The position numbers and the translations under genes are program-made. A stretch of DNA of 64,000 nt from JAKEFM01 sp035695825 (GTDB taxonomy: Bacteria > Planctomycetota > UBA1135 > JAKEFM01), in assembly GCA_035695825.1 (NCBI GenBank), contig DASRRH010000027.1, positions 62,001 to 126,000 of the forward strand. The letters run 5' to 3'. Each line of letters opens with the position of its first letter. The stretch's first letter is position 1. Under the pieces are notes generated by a model, which saw only the letters and a program-made list of their open reading frames with translations, did no database searches and was not told the DNA's origin. Shown here in pieces: positions 1 to 8,858 of the stretch.

Positions 1-909
1 GAGTCGGCTCCCGCGCACGAACTCTTCCGCGCTCATCGCCCGGCCCCCTGCCCGGCGCAGGCGCACGATCCGAAAACTCCCCGTGCCCGCGGCGACGAGG
101 ATCCCGTCTGGCCCGGCGGCCAAGACCTGTCCGGGAGAGTCCTCGACCGCGCCTTCCTCGGGCCGGCCCTCGAGAACGGCCCACTCGACCCCTCGCCGCC
201 GGGTGAACGCGCCGGGCCACGGGGTCATCGCCCGAACCCGCCGGTCGATCTCGACGGCCGTCCTCCCCCAGTCGATGAGGCCGTCCTGCCGCTCGAGCCT
301 CGGCGCGCGGGTCGCCTTCGATTCGTCCTGTTCGACGAAGGTCGCCCGCCCCTCGAGAACTCGCGCGAGCGCCTCGACGAGGAGCGGACCGCCTATCTCC
401 GCCAGGCGCGCCGCGAGTTCCCCCGCGGTCTCGCGATCTCCGATCGGGATCTCCCGTTGCAGGAGGATCGGCCCCGCGTCGAGCCGCTCGACCATCCGCT
501 GGACCGTGAGACCCGTTCGCGGATCCCCGGCGAGGATCGCGGCCGACACCGGGGAGGCTCCTCGATGTCGGGGGAGGAGCGAGGCGTGGAGGTTGAAGGG
601 ACCGAGGGTCGGCCGCTCGAGGAGGGACCTTGGAAGGAGCGCGCCGAAGGATACGACGACGAGGAAGTCGGGCCGTCCCCCCGAGGCCCGCTCGATCTCC
701 TCGCTCGGGGGAGCTCCTTCGCTTCGCACCACGGGGATCCCCGCCGCCGCGGCGGCCTGGGCGATCGCGGAGGGCTCCGTGCGCAGTCCCCGGCCCCGAG
801 GGCGGTCCGGCGGCGCCACGACGAGCGCGGGACGGAACGGAGACGCGGCGAGTGTCCGGAGCGCGGGGACCGCGAAGGGGGGCGACCCGAGGAAAACGAC
901 GCGCGTCAG
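1..909 (-). CDS. fmt: methionyl-tRNA formyltransferase, C-terminus cut by window edge
   Basis: Formylates initiator Met-tRNA using 10-formyl-tetrahydrofolate in the cytoplasm. About 303 codons are present, so only the last few residues of a ~310-residue family are missing. The Rossmann start (VVFLGSPPFAVPAL), the folate-binding loop FNLHASLLPRHRGASP and the catalytic Asp region (TVQRMVERLDAGPIL) are all visible. No ATG, GTG or TTG precedes the first beta strand in this frame for a long way. The best start is CTG at 909-907, which overlaps the TGA of the thioredoxin gene as CTGA. The next GTG lies after the first strand and would destroy the fold. The gene is downstream of and translationally coupled to thioredoxin, and follows scpA and the M50 peptidase. 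Confidence 0.92.
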   Translation of the reverse strand, partial: MTRVVFLGSPPFAVPALRTLAASPFRPALVVAPPDRPRGRGLRTEPSAIAQAAAAAGIPVVRSEGAPPSEEIERASGGRPDFLVVVSFGALLPRSLLERPTLGPFNLHASLLPRHRGASPVSAAILAGDPRTGLTVQRMVERLDAGPILLQREIPIGDRETAGELAARLAEIGGPLLVEALARVLEGRATFVEQDESKATRAPRLERQDGLIDWGRTAVEIDRRVRAMTPWPGAFTRRRGVEWAVLEGRPEEGAVEDSPGQVLAAGPDGILVAAGTGSFRIVRLRRAGGRAMSAEEFVRGSRL

Positions 910-1262
910 CCGAGGTGCTTCTCGACCAGGGTCTTCAGGTCGTTGTAGGAACGGCTGCCGACGATCGTCTCGACGACCTGTCCTCCTTTGAGGATCAGGA
1001 AGGTCGGGATCGAGGTGACTCCGTATCGGGTCGGGACCTCCGTGTTCTCGCTCGTGTTGAGCTTGCCGACCTTCAGGCGCTCGGCGAGCTCCGTCGCGAG
1101 CCGGTCGACGTGGGGGCCCATGGCCCGGCAGGGAGCGCACCAGGGCGCCCAGAAGTCGACGAGCACGGGTCGCGGAGATCGCAGCGCCTCGGCTTCCCAG
1201 TTCTGGTCCGTAAGGGTGAGCGTCATGTCGGGCATCGGAACGGCCTCCGAACGAAGTTTCAT
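906..1262 (-). CDS. thioredoxin
   Basis: Small cytoplasmic thiol-disulfide oxidoreductase of 118 residues. The redox motif WCAPC (Cys42 and Cys45) follows the usual VLVDFWAP strand, and the cis-Pro region SIPTFLILKGG is present. The ATG chosen at 1262 overlaps the scpA stop as ATGA, which argues for coupled translation; a second in-frame ATG at 1235 would still leave a full domain. Thioredoxins are common, so a specific trxA assignment is not made. Neighbours are scpA upstream and fmt downstream on the same strand. Confidence 0.93.
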   Translation of the reverse strand: MKLRSEAVPMPDMTLTLTDQNWEAEALRSPRPVLVDFWAPWCAPCRAMGPHVDRLATELAERLKVGKLNTSENTEVPTRYGVTSIPTFLILKGGQVVETIVGSRSYNDLKTLVEKHLG

Positions 1263-2098
1263 GCCGGGTCCCCGGCGGGCGGCGCCAAGGGGTCCTCTTC
1301 CCCGGGAAACGCCTCCGCGAACCGGGCGAGGGCCGCCTCGGGCGGGACCGCGAGGGCGACCTCGATCGACCCGAACGGCCACTCCTGACGCACCCGGACG
1401 ATCCCTTGCTTGGCGAGCTCGAGAAGGGCGGAGAAGAGGCCGACGATCGTATCCCGGTCGCGCGCGCCTTCGAAGAGGGCGAGGAAGGCGGACGCGGCTC
1501 CCGGGAGGATGCGGTCGAGGAGGTCGCGCGCGTAGGCACGGAGCGGGCGCATCGGTGCGCCCACGCGATGGGGTCGGTCGAGGAGGGTCTGGCGGCGCAG
1601 CCGCGCGTACGCGGCGGCGAGGTCGAACGCGTTCAGGTCCCCGAGGTCGACCTCGGCCGGCTCCTCGTAGGACTCGACGAACCCGCGCGCGTACCGCGCC
1701 GCCCGGATTTCGGCCCGGAGCGCCAGGGAGCGAGCCACGTCCCGGAAGCGGCGGTACTCGAGGAGGTTCTCGACGAGTCCGTCCTCGGGGAGGAGATCCT
1801 CTTCGAGGTCGACCTGCTCGCGCGGCAGGAGGACGCGCGCCTTGAGGGCGAGGAGGGTCGCCGCGAGGAGCAGGAGATCGCCCCCCTCGTCGAGGCTCTC
1901 CTCGGCGCTCGACGCCTCGAGGAGCCGGAGCAGGTCCTCGCAGACCCGGGCCACGGCGATCTCCCGGGCGTCGACCTCCTCCTCCCTCACGAGCTGGACG
2001 AGGAGATCGATCGGCCCGTGGTAGGTCTCGGCGAAAGAGACGGTGAAGTCCAGGATCAGCCTCCGCGGACGATCGTCCGCTCCAGGAACCGGAGCCAC
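1259..2098 (-). CDS. scpA: segregation and condensation protein A
   Basis: Kleisin subunit of the SMC-ScpAB complex, which compacts and segregates the chromosome. The N-terminal kleisin motif (YHGPIDLLVQLVREE) is followed by the long helical region (DLLLLAATLLALKARVLL) and a C-terminal winged-helix-like segment. About 280 residues, close to the family length. Two starts are possible: GTG at 2098, overlapping the upstream M50 gene by 43 bases, or CTG at 2059, which overlaps the M50 stop as CTGA and places GPIDLL about 14 residues in, as in relatives. I give the conservative GTG. No scpB is seen nearby. A site-2-protease gene before scpA is a familiar arrangement. Confidence 0.88.
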   Translation of the reverse strand: MAPVPGADDRPRRLILDFTVSFAETYHGPIDLLVQLVREEEVDAREIAVARVCEDLLRLLEASSAEESLDEGGDLLLLAATLLALKARVLLPREQVDLEEDLLPEDGLVENLLEYRRFRDVARSLALRAEIRAARYARGFVESYEEPAEVDLGDLNAFDLAAAYARLRRQTLLDRPHRVGAPMRPLRAYARDLLDRILPGAASAFLALFEGARDRDTIVGLFSALLELAKQGIVRVRQEWPFGSIEVALAVPPEAALARFAEAFPGEEDPLAPPAGDPA

Positions 2099-2718
2099 CC
2101 TTCCGTCGCCGGGGCGGCGGTCGCGGAGAAGACGGGATCGAGGACGCGCCCCGCGATGAGCGCGAGGAGGACGAGGAATGCGTACGGCTCGATCGCCTCG
2201 AACAGCCGGCCGAGCGAGCGGGGGAAGAGCCCGCCCACGACTCGGGCTCCGTCGAGGGGCGGCACCGGGACGAGGTTGAAGGCCGCGAGGAAGAAGTTCG
2301 TCGCCGTCGCCCTCCCGAGGACGATCGACCCCTTGTCCCCGAAGTCGAACACGCCGGCCCGCAGGAAACCCGCGTAGAGGAGTCCGGAGGCGAGGCCGAT
2401 GGCGACGTTCGTCGCCGGGCCCGCGGCCGCGACGAGGATCGCCGCCCCGGGAGTCCGCAGGCGCGCCGGGTTGACGGGAACGGGGCGGGCCGCCCCGAAC
2501 GCGTACGCCCCGTTCGAGGCCCAGAGCACGGCGAGGGGCACGAGCAGGGACATCACGGGATCGACGTGCCGCAGCGGATTCAGGGTGAGCCGCCCCTGCT
2601 CCTCGGCCGTCCGGTCGCCGAAAGCGCGCGCGACCCGCGCGTGGGCGACCTCGTGGAGGACGACGGAGAACACGAGAACGAGGAGGGACGCGAAGAGAAG
2701 GAACGGATCGCGGGGCAC
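2056..2718 (-). CDS. site-2 protease family (M50) membrane metallopeptidase
   Basis: Predicted inner-membrane zinc protease of 220 residues. The zinc motif HEVAH lies in the first membrane helix, and the third-ligand region NLVPVPPLDGARV is in a later one, as in compact M50B proteins without a PDZ domain. Also seen is LNPLRHVDP after the first helix. At least five hydrophobic segments are apparent. The GTG start at 2718 gives MPRDPFLLFASL, placing the first helix at the N-terminus. It is transcribed divergently from kdsD with 85 bases between. The substrate is unknown; a role in intramembrane cleavage of anchored regulators is inferred from the family only. Confidence 0.85.
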   Translation of the reverse strand: MPRDPFLLFASLLVLVFSVVLHEVAHARVARAFGDRTAEEQGRLTLNPLRHVDPVMSLLVPLAVLWASNGAYAFGAARPVPVNPARLRTPGAAILVAAAGPATNVAIGLASGLLYAGFLRAGVFDFGDKGSIVLGRATATNFFLAAFNLVPVPPLDGARVVGGLFPRSLGRLFEAIEPYAFLVLLALIAGRVLDPVFSATAAPATEGWLRFLERTIVRGG

Positions 2719-2803
2719 CGGCCGCCGAAAGGGGGCGGGAAGATAGCACCCCCCCTCGAGGCGATCCAGCCGAGCCAGGCGTCCTTGCCGCCCCTCCAGG
2801 CGC

Positions 2804-3799
2804 GTGTTTCGATACGCGGCCTTGGAATCCCGGGAGACGCGTCTGCGCCGCGCCGACGAGGTGCTCGCGCTCGAGGTCCGGGCGATCCAGTCCCTTCGCG
2901 GTCGGCTCGGGCCCTCGCTCGAGCGGGCGGCCGACCTCCTCCTCGCATGCCGGGGGACCGTCGTCGTCACGGGCGTCGGCAAAGCGGGGATCGTCGGCCA
3001 GAAGCTCTCCGCCACCCTCGCGAGCACCGGGACCCCCTCGATCTCCCTCCACCCTACCGAGGCGCTCCACGGCGATCTCGGCCGCGTCCGGCACGGCGAT
3101 CTCCTCCTCGCCCTGTCGAACAGCGGGGAGACCGAGGAGATCCTCCGCCTCGTTCCGGCCTTGAAGAAGATCGGCGTCCCCTTCGTCGCGATCACGGGCA
3201 ACCCGAGCTCCTCCCTGGCCCGCCACGCCGACTGCGTGCTCGACATCGGTCCGGTCGAGGAGGCCGGGCCGCTCTTCCTCGCCCCGACCGCGAGCACGAC
3301 CGGCATGCTCGCGCTCGGGGACGCCCTCGCGATGGTCGTCTGCGGGGAACGGGACTTCCGGCTCGAGGAGTTCGCGATGTTCCACCCCGGAGGCGCCCTT
3401 GGGCGAAGCCTGCTTCGCGTCGCGGAGGTGATGCGCAAGGGGGAGTGGCTGCCGATCGTCGCGGAGGGGACCGCCGTCGAGCAGGTCCTGGTCGTCATGA
3501 CGGCTACGCCCGGCCGCCCGGGCGCCGCGATCGTGGTGGACGGAGGCGGAAGGCTCACCGGATTCTTCACGGACGGCGACCTGCGCCGCCTGCTCGAGCA
3601 GCGGCGGGAGGGTCTCCTGCGGCGGCCGATCGAGGAGGTGATGACCCGCAGCCCCAAGGTGGTCGGCCCCGACCGGCTCGTGGCGGAAGCCCGCCACCTC
3701 CTCCACGAGCACCGCATCGACCAGATCCCGGTCGTGGACGATCGGGGGGCGCCGGTCGGCCTCCTCGACGTGCAGGACCTCCTCGAGGTGGACATCTGA
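2804..3799 (+). CDS. kdsD: arabinose-5-phosphate isomerase (SIS plus two CBS domains)
   Basis: Converts ribulose-5-phosphate to arabinose-5-phosphate, the first step to Kdo for LPS. The 331 residues carry a SIS domain (about 35-170; VVVTGVGKAGIVGQKL, LSNSGETEEIL) and two CBS repeats (about 205-330; VMRKGEWLPIV and VMTRSPKVV). This is the full KdsD/KpsF architecture and length. The GTG start gives MFRYAALESRETRL. It is followed at once by the OstA-like and LptD genes, so the run couples Kdo supply with LPS export. Whether it is housekeeping KdsD or capsule-type KpsF cannot be told from sequence. Confidence 0.92.
   Translation: MFRYAALESRETRLRRADEVLALEVRAIQSLRGRLGPSLERAADLLLACRGTVVVTGVGKAGIVGQKLSATLASTGTPSISLHPTEALHGDLGRVRHGDLLLALSNSGETEEILRLVPALKKIGVPFVAITGNPSSSLARHADCVLDIGPVEEAGPLFLAPTASTTGMLALGDALAMVVCGERDFRLEEFAMFHPGGALGRSLLRVAEVMRKGEWLPIVAEGTAVEQVLVVMTATPGRPGAAIVVDGGGRLTGFFTDGDLRRLLEQRREGLLRRPIEEVMTRSPKVVGPDRLVAEARHLLHEHRIDQIPVVDDRGAPVGLLDVQDLLEVDI
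3785..3790 (+). promoter_or_regulatory. Shine-Dalgarno deciding a CTG start
   Basis: GAGGTG lies five bases before CTG at 3796. No ATG, GTG or TTG is in frame near the N-terminal membrane anchor of the following gene, so this site supports CTG as its initiation codon. Confidence 0.55.
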
Positions 3800-6360
3800 A
3801 GCGCGCGCTCGCTTTCCTCCTCCTCGTCTCCCTCGGCCTCGGCGCTCTCGTCGTCCTGAGCGGGGAGGTCCCCTCCTTCCTCCGCCGGGACCCGGAGCCC
3901 GAGGCCGCCGCGGCCGGCGAGCCGGGGATCGCGATGGAGCGCGTGCGCCCCGGACTCGCCCGTCCGTTCGGGAAGATCGAGGTCGAGCTCCAGGGACGCG
4001 TGCGCTTCGAGCTTCCGGGCCGGACCCTCTCGGGGACGGTGACGCGCACCGGTCCGGACGGGACGCTCGACCTCGAGGAGATCCGGCTGGAGATCTCCGA
4101 CCCGGCGGACCCCGGCCGCGGAGCGGGGAAGATCCAGGCGGTGCGAGGGAGGGTGCGCCTCGCCGAGGGGACCGGGGGCTCGGCGCTCGAACCGAACACC
4201 CCGCTCCACCTCGAGGAGGCGAGCGGCACGTACGCCGAAGCCGCCCTTCCCGAGGAGCCGGTCCGCTTCCGGGCGGAGTTCGCGGACCTCGATCCGCGCG
4301 CGCAGAGGTTTCGCGCGAGCGGCGCCGCCTCCGTCGAGCGCGGCGCGCTCTCCCTCGAAGGGGAGGGGCTCGACGCGGACCTCGCGGATTCCTCCTTCTC
4401 TCTCGAGCGGAAGATCCGATTCACGCAGGCCGGCCCCGCGGGCCGCCGGCTGGTCGCCACCGCCGACGGCCCCGGCCGCGCCGAGATCGAACCCCCGGAC
4501 GCCGCGGGGTGGAGGCGAGCGACTTTCGTCCTCGAGAACGCGGTCCGGGTCTCGAGCGAGTCCTCGCGGGAGCCCGCGACGGGCGCCGGGAACCGCCTTG
4601 CCGCCGTCGCCGAGGTTCCCCCCCGGGGGGCGGCGCGCGGATCCCGCGAACCCGGCCGGATCCGGGAGTTGGTGCTCTCCGGGGACGCCACCCTTCGGGG
4701 GGCCTTCGGAGCGGCCTCCTCGCCGAGGATCGAGACCTGGCTCGACGAGCAGGGACGGATCGCGCGCGTGTTCGCGCAGGAGGGGGCGACGCTCTTCCTC
4801 GCCGAAGGGAAGGGGTCCGCCGGGGGGGAGGACTCGGTCCGCCTCCAGATCGGCGCCATCGAGAGCCGGGGGGCCCTGTACGCCGAGCGGGCGGGGGAGG
4901 GAGGGGAGCGGTTCGACGTCCACTTCGCGGGACCGACTCTCCTGCACGCCGTGGATTCGGTCCTCCCCACGTACATCGCCGGCCCTTCCTCCGCTCGGAT
5001 CGAGGCGGGCCGACTCCTACGGCTCCTCGCGACCGGAGGGGCGTGGCTGCGCTTCGGGGGAGCGAACTCCTACGCCCCCGTCGCGGAGATCGTCCCGGAC
5101 GTCCAGGGGCTCACCCTCCTCCTCGGCCCGAGCGCCTTCCTCGACGCGCGCTCCGCCGCAGCGGTCCGCGAAACGGTGGGCGGCGGGACGCTCTCCTCCG
5201 GGGGCTGGGCCTCCCTCCGTCTGCCGAGCGGCGCCGAGGGCGCAGGATCCGCAACCCTTCCGGAAGGAGCGAGCCTCTCCTTCGAAGGGGGGGGGTCCCT
5301 CGACGCGGAGCGCATCGAGTTCGCCGGGAATCCGCAGGGGTCCGACGCGCGCGTCCTCGCCGAGGGGGGCTACCGGTTCCACGACCCGACGCGGGGCATC
5401 ACCGCCACGGGCGATTCCCTCTCGATGGAGGGGCAGGAGAGGTTCCGGACCTCGGGGAAGCCGGCGCGCGTCGAGATGCGGGCGGGAACCGCCGCGCTCA
5501 AGCTCTCCGCGCGCGGCATCGAGGGGGACCGCTCCTCGCTCCGCGCCGAGGAGGAGGTCGAGGTCACCCTCCCCGCCGAGTGGCTCTCGCCCCTGGGGCA
5601 TGGGGAGGGCCCGGGGGAGGATGCGCCGGCCGTCCCGGCGATCGCGCGTTGCGCGCGTCTCACGGCGCAGCGCGATCCCGCGAGCGGCGAGGTCCGCTCC
5701 GCGACCCTGGAGGGGGAGGTTCGAGTCGAGTCCGCCTCGCTCCGCGCTTCGGCCGCCCGATTCGAGATCGATCGGGCGGAGGGTCGCCACCGTCTCCTCG
5801 GAGAGGGAGCCGACGCCCGGCTCGCGCTCCGCGCGCCCGAAGGGGAGTTCGAGGGCGCGGCGCCGGAGATCGTGCTCGAAGGGGACGGAGCCGTCGTGCT
5901 TCTCTCTCCGCGGGGCCAGCTCCGGTTCCGACCGGCGCCGAAGCGCGCCTCCGGGGACAAGGAGCGCGCGCCGCTCGTTCCCGTGGACCTCGCGTTCGAG
6001 GGGACGCTCCGCTTCGAGACGGCGACGAAGGCCTTGCGCGTGGCCGGCCGGTTCCGGGCCGAGTCGGCCGGGGAAACCCCCTGGACGCTCGAGGCGAAGG
6101 AGCTCGAGTCGACGATCGAAGAGGGGGGGGGCTCCTTCCTCGCGCGAGAGGACGCTCGCCTCGTCGTTCGCGACGTGTTGGAGGCTCGGGGAGACGAGCT
6201 TCGGTTCGACCCGAAGACCGGGGACGTCGGAGCGCTCGGCAAGCCCGCGCGCATCGACCTCCCCGGCGGACCCTGGTCGGCGAAGCGGCTCCACTTCAAC
6301 CTCCGCACCGGGCTGATCGAGTTCGAGGAGGGCGCGTTCTCGGACCGTCCCCGTCGATGA
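3796..6360 (+). CDS. large LptC/LptA (OstA-like) LPS-transport protein
   Basis: Inferred periplasmic, membrane-anchored component of LPS transport. The 854 residues begin with a single anchor helix (about residues 2-23) like LptC, followed by many short beta-rich segments resembling OstA repeats (for example ASGTYAEAALPEEPVRF, LPTYIAGPSSARIEAGRL, YRFHDPTRGITATGDSLSM). It is several times longer than LptC plus LptA. The start is CTG at 3796, overlapping the kdsD stop as CTGA with GAGGTG five bases upstream; the first in-frame ATG (about 3931) would remove the anchor. It sits between kdsD and lptD and ends in an ATGA overlap with lptD. Function rests on position and weak repeat similarity. Confidence 0.75.
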   Translation: MKRALAFLLLVSLGLGALVVLSGEVPSFLRRDPEPEAAAAGEPGIAMERVRPGLARPFGKIEVELQGRVRFELPGRTLSGTVTRTGPDGTLDLEEIRLEISDPADPGRGAGKIQAVRGRVRLAEGTGGSALEPNTPLHLEEASGTYAEAALPEEPVRFRAEFADLDPRAQRFRASGAASVERGALSLEGEGLDADLADSSFSLERKIRFTQAGPAGRRLVATADGPGRAEIEPPDAAGWRRATFVLENAVRVSSESSREPATGAGNRLAAVAEVPPRGAARGSREPGRIRELVLSGDATLRGAFGAASSPRIETWLDEQGRIARVFAQEGATLFLAEGKGSAGGEDSVRLQIGAIESRGALYAERAGEGGERFDVHFAGPTLLHAVDSVLPTYIAGPSSARIEAGRLLRLLATGGAWLRFGGANSYAPVAEIVPDVQGLTLLLGPSAFLDARSAAAVRETVGGGTLSSGGWASLRLPSGAEGAGSATLPEGASLSFEGGGSLDAERIEFAGNPQGSDARVLAEGGYRFHDPTRGITATGDSLSMEGQERFRTSGKPARVEMRAGTAALKLSARGIEGDRSSLRAEEEVEVTLPAEWLSPLGHGEGPGEDAPAVPAIARCARLTAQRDPASGEVRSATLEGEVRVESASLRASAARFEIDRAEGRHRLLGEGADARLALRAPEGEFEGAAPEIVLEGDGAVVLLSPRGQLRFRPAPKRASGDKERAPLVPVDLAFEGTLRFETATKALRVAGRFRAESAGETPWTLEAKELESTIEEGGGSFLAREDARLVVRDVLEARGDELRFDPKTGDVGALGKPARIDLPGGPWSAKRLHFNLRTGLIEFEEGAFSDRPRR

Positions 6361-8804
6361 TCGCGGTGGCCGCCCTGCTCCTCGCCGCGGCGAGCGCGCA
6401 GGAGACCGCCCCGAGCCACCCCACGACGGAAGGAAGCGCCCGCTGGTTCAGCCAGCGCGTGGACGGGGATGAGATCCTCTCTCTCGCGAGCGGGTTCTTC
6501 CTGCGGCGGGGGGACCTGGAGGTCGAGGGGGACTTCGCCGTCCTCTGGTTCGACCGGGACGCCTACCAGCGCGAGTTCGACCGCGCCCGCGAGCGCCGCG
6601 GCGGGCTGCGACGGGAACCCGAGGCCCCGGCGCCGAGGTTGGAGCCGGAGACCCGGCCCGGCCTCTTCCCCGCCCCGCTTCCCGAGGGGCTCCTCGACGT
6701 CGCCCGCGAGATCTACGTCGAGGGGAACGTGCGTTTCACGCAGGGAGCCGAATCGAACGTCCGCGTCGAACGGCTCTACCTCGACCTTCGCACGGGGCGC
6801 GGGGTCTTCGTGCACCCCGTGCTTCGAACCACCCTCACCCTGGCCGGCCGGCCGCGTCCCCTCGTCGTGCGGGCGGAGTACCTGCGCCGCGACGCGGACG
6901 GATCTCTGACCGGAAAGGGAGCCCGGCTCACGACCTGCCCCTTCGCGCGACCGCACTACCACGTCTCGGCCGACGAGCTCGAGCTCCGCGGCGACGAGAA
7001 GGGCGCCGTGGCGATCGCCGGCCGCGGGAGCGCGATCCGCGTCGGGGAGACGACTGCCCTCCCCCTCCCGACCTGGAGCTTCAGCCAGGGGGACCGCGAC
7101 TGGTTCCCGATCCGGGACGTCCGCGTCGGGTCGAGCAGCCGGTTCGGCGCGCACGTGACGACGGAGTGGGGGAACGACTTCGAGGCGCCCGGCGCCGCGC
7201 TGAACCGCCTCCTCGGCATCGGGGGCCGCTTCGACGGCGAGTGGACCCTCGAGCTCGGCGAGAGCCTCCGGCGCGGTCCCTCGGCCGACCTCACGGTCGA
7301 CTACCGGACCCCGGGCGCCTACCGCGGGGAGCTGAAGACCTTCGCGATCCAGGACCACGGCGAGGACCGCGGGCCCTTCGCCGACCTCTACGCGCGCGAG
7401 GATCCCACGCGCGGCCGCGTGCGCTGGGAGAACCGGGCCTTCCTCGGCGCCCGCGGGATCCTCGACGTCGAACTCGCCTACGAGCGCGACCCCCTCGTCC
7501 TCCCCGAGTTCTTCAAGCGGGAGTTCCGGGAGGAGAAGGATCCCGAGACGGCCGTCTCCTTTCGCGAGGTCGGAGATCACCTCGCGTTCACCGCGCTTGC
7601 CCGCTTCCGTCTGAACGACTTCGACGCCGTGCCGCCCGAGGGGGTCGTCCTCGGCGGCCCGCCCCCCTCCCTGAACGAGGCGCTTCCGCAGGCCGCCCTT
7701 CAGGCGATCTTCCTCCCCCTTCCCCCTCTCCCGCTCCCCGGGGGCACGGGTCGGGCGGCCGGGCTCCCCCTCGTCCCCTACTACAGCGGTCGCGTCGAGG
7801 GAGCGAACCTCCGGAAGAGGTTCGCGGACGTCGAGCTGCTCCCGGGCGTCCCTCCCTTCTTCCCCGCGGAGGACGTGCGCACGACCCGCTTCGACACGGT
7901 CCACGAGGTCGACCTCCCCTTCCGCCTCGGGGAGGGGACGGTCACTCCCTTCGGGGCCGCGCGCTACACCTCCTGGTCGAATTGGCTCGGCGGGACCGGG
8001 GGGACGGGTCGATTCGTCGGGGAGGCGGGCGCCCGGGGCTCCGTCCACCTCGAACGACCCTACGGCCCGCTCCGCCACCTCCTCGATCCGGCCGTGGAGT
8101 ATCGGAACGCCTTCGCCGCGACCCGCGAGCCGAGCGACCTGCTCGCTTTCGACGAAACCGAGGCGGTCGGCAAGAGGGAGGTCCTCCGCCTCGCGGTGCG
8201 AAACCGGATCGCCTCGGGCGCGTCCCTCGAGACCTACGGCGACCTCCTCGTCTCGGTCCCGATCTTCCCCAGAGCGGACCGCGACAACGCGGGGCGGACG
8301 ACCGGGAACCCGGCCTTCGACCTCACGCTCGCCCCGTGGGGGCGTGAGGAAAGGGAGCGCCGGCCGGTCCTGCGGGCCGTCGGCGAGTACGACCGCGGCC
8401 TCGACAAGCTCGGGGCCTTCGACGCCGGCCTTCGTCTGCCGGGCGGGGGGACCGCGGAATGGCTCCTCGGCTACGCCGAGGCCCGGGACCCCGTCGCGGG
8501 CGACCTCTCCTACGCGGCCGCGGCGGCGGGCGCGGCCGTGCATCTGGGAGAGAAGTGGGACCTCGAGGGCGTCGGGCAGTACGACTTCCACCGCGACCGG
8601 CTCCTCGCGAACCGCGTCGCCCTCCGGCGCATCGGCCACGACGTGATCTTCGAGATCGTCGCCTTCCGCGACCGCGGGTCGGGGGACGCGGGTGTCTCTT
8701 TCCGCGTCCAGCCCGCCCTGCTCTTCGACCGTCGGCGCCCCTTCGACCGGCGCCGCAGCCGATCCTTCTTCGAGGACGAGCCCGCCTTCAGCGGCGCCTA
8801 CTGA
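6357..8804 (+). CDS. lptD: LPS-assembly outer-membrane protein LptD-like
   Basis: Predicted outer-membrane barrel that inserts LPS at the surface. A signal peptide (MIAVAALLLAAASAQ) precedes an N-terminal OstA-like domain (about 25-190; ASGFFLRRGDLEVEGDFAVLW, YVEGNVRFTQGAESNVRVE). A TCPFARPHYHV segment follows, then a long beta-rich barrel region to residue 815. The N-terminal order and length fit LptD; cysteines are few, unlike the paired disulfides of E. coli. The ATG overlaps the preceding stop as ATGA. It is the last gene of the kdsD-OstA-lptD run. Divergence from proteobacterial LptD is large, so the call leans on domain order and context. Confidence 0.82.
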   Translation: MIAVAALLLAAASAQETAPSHPTTEGSARWFSQRVDGDEILSLASGFFLRRGDLEVEGDFAVLWFDRDAYQREFDRARERRGGLRREPEAPAPRLEPETRPGLFPAPLPEGLLDVAREIYVEGNVRFTQGAESNVRVERLYLDLRTGRGVFVHPVLRTTLTLAGRPRPLVVRAEYLRRDADGSLTGKGARLTTCPFARPHYHVSADELELRGDEKGAVAIAGRGSAIRVGETTALPLPTWSFSQGDRDWFPIRDVRVGSSSRFGAHVTTEWGNDFEAPGAALNRLLGIGGRFDGEWTLELGESLRRGPSADLTVDYRTPGAYRGELKTFAIQDHGEDRGPFADLYAREDPTRGRVRWENRAFLGARGILDVELAYERDPLVLPEFFKREFREEKDPETAVSFREVGDHLAFTALARFRLNDFDAVPPEGVVLGGPPPSLNEALPQAALQAIFLPLPPLPLPGGTGRAAGLPLVPYYSGRVEGANLRKRFADVELLPGVPPFFPAEDVRTTRFDTVHEVDLPFRLGEGTVTPFGAARYTSWSNWLGGTGGTGRFVGEAGARGSVHLERPYGPLRHLLDPAVEYRNAFAATREPSDLLAFDETEAVGKREVLRLAVRNRIASGASLETYGDLLVSVPIFPRADRDNAGRTTGNPAFDLTLAPWGREERERRPVLRAVGEYDRGLDKLGAFDAGLRLPGGGTAEWLLGYAEARDPVAGDLSYAAAAAGAAVHLGEKWDLEGVGQYDFHRDRLLANRVALRRIGHDVIFEIVAFRDRGSGDAGVSFRVQPALLFDRRRPFDRRRSRSFFEDEPAFSGAY

Positions 8805-8815
8805 CCCGGCGCCCG

Positions 8816-8843
8816 TTGCCGGGCGATCCGCAGGGACTAGGAT
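8816..8843 (+). promoter_or_regulatory. candidate promoter for tatA
   Basis: TTGCCG and TAGGAT are separated by 16 bases in the lptD-tatA gap. The -10 ends 15 bases before the tatA ATG, predicting a leader of under ten bases. Confidence 0.4.
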
Positions 8844-8858
8844 GGTTTCCGTCCGGTC

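Noticed and set aside
2566..6360. Very long plus-strand frame that continues upstream of the OstA-like gene
   Set aside because: Its first 1.2 kb is an Arg/Pro-rich shadow of the M50 and kdsD genes; only the part from CTG 3796 has plausible protein features.
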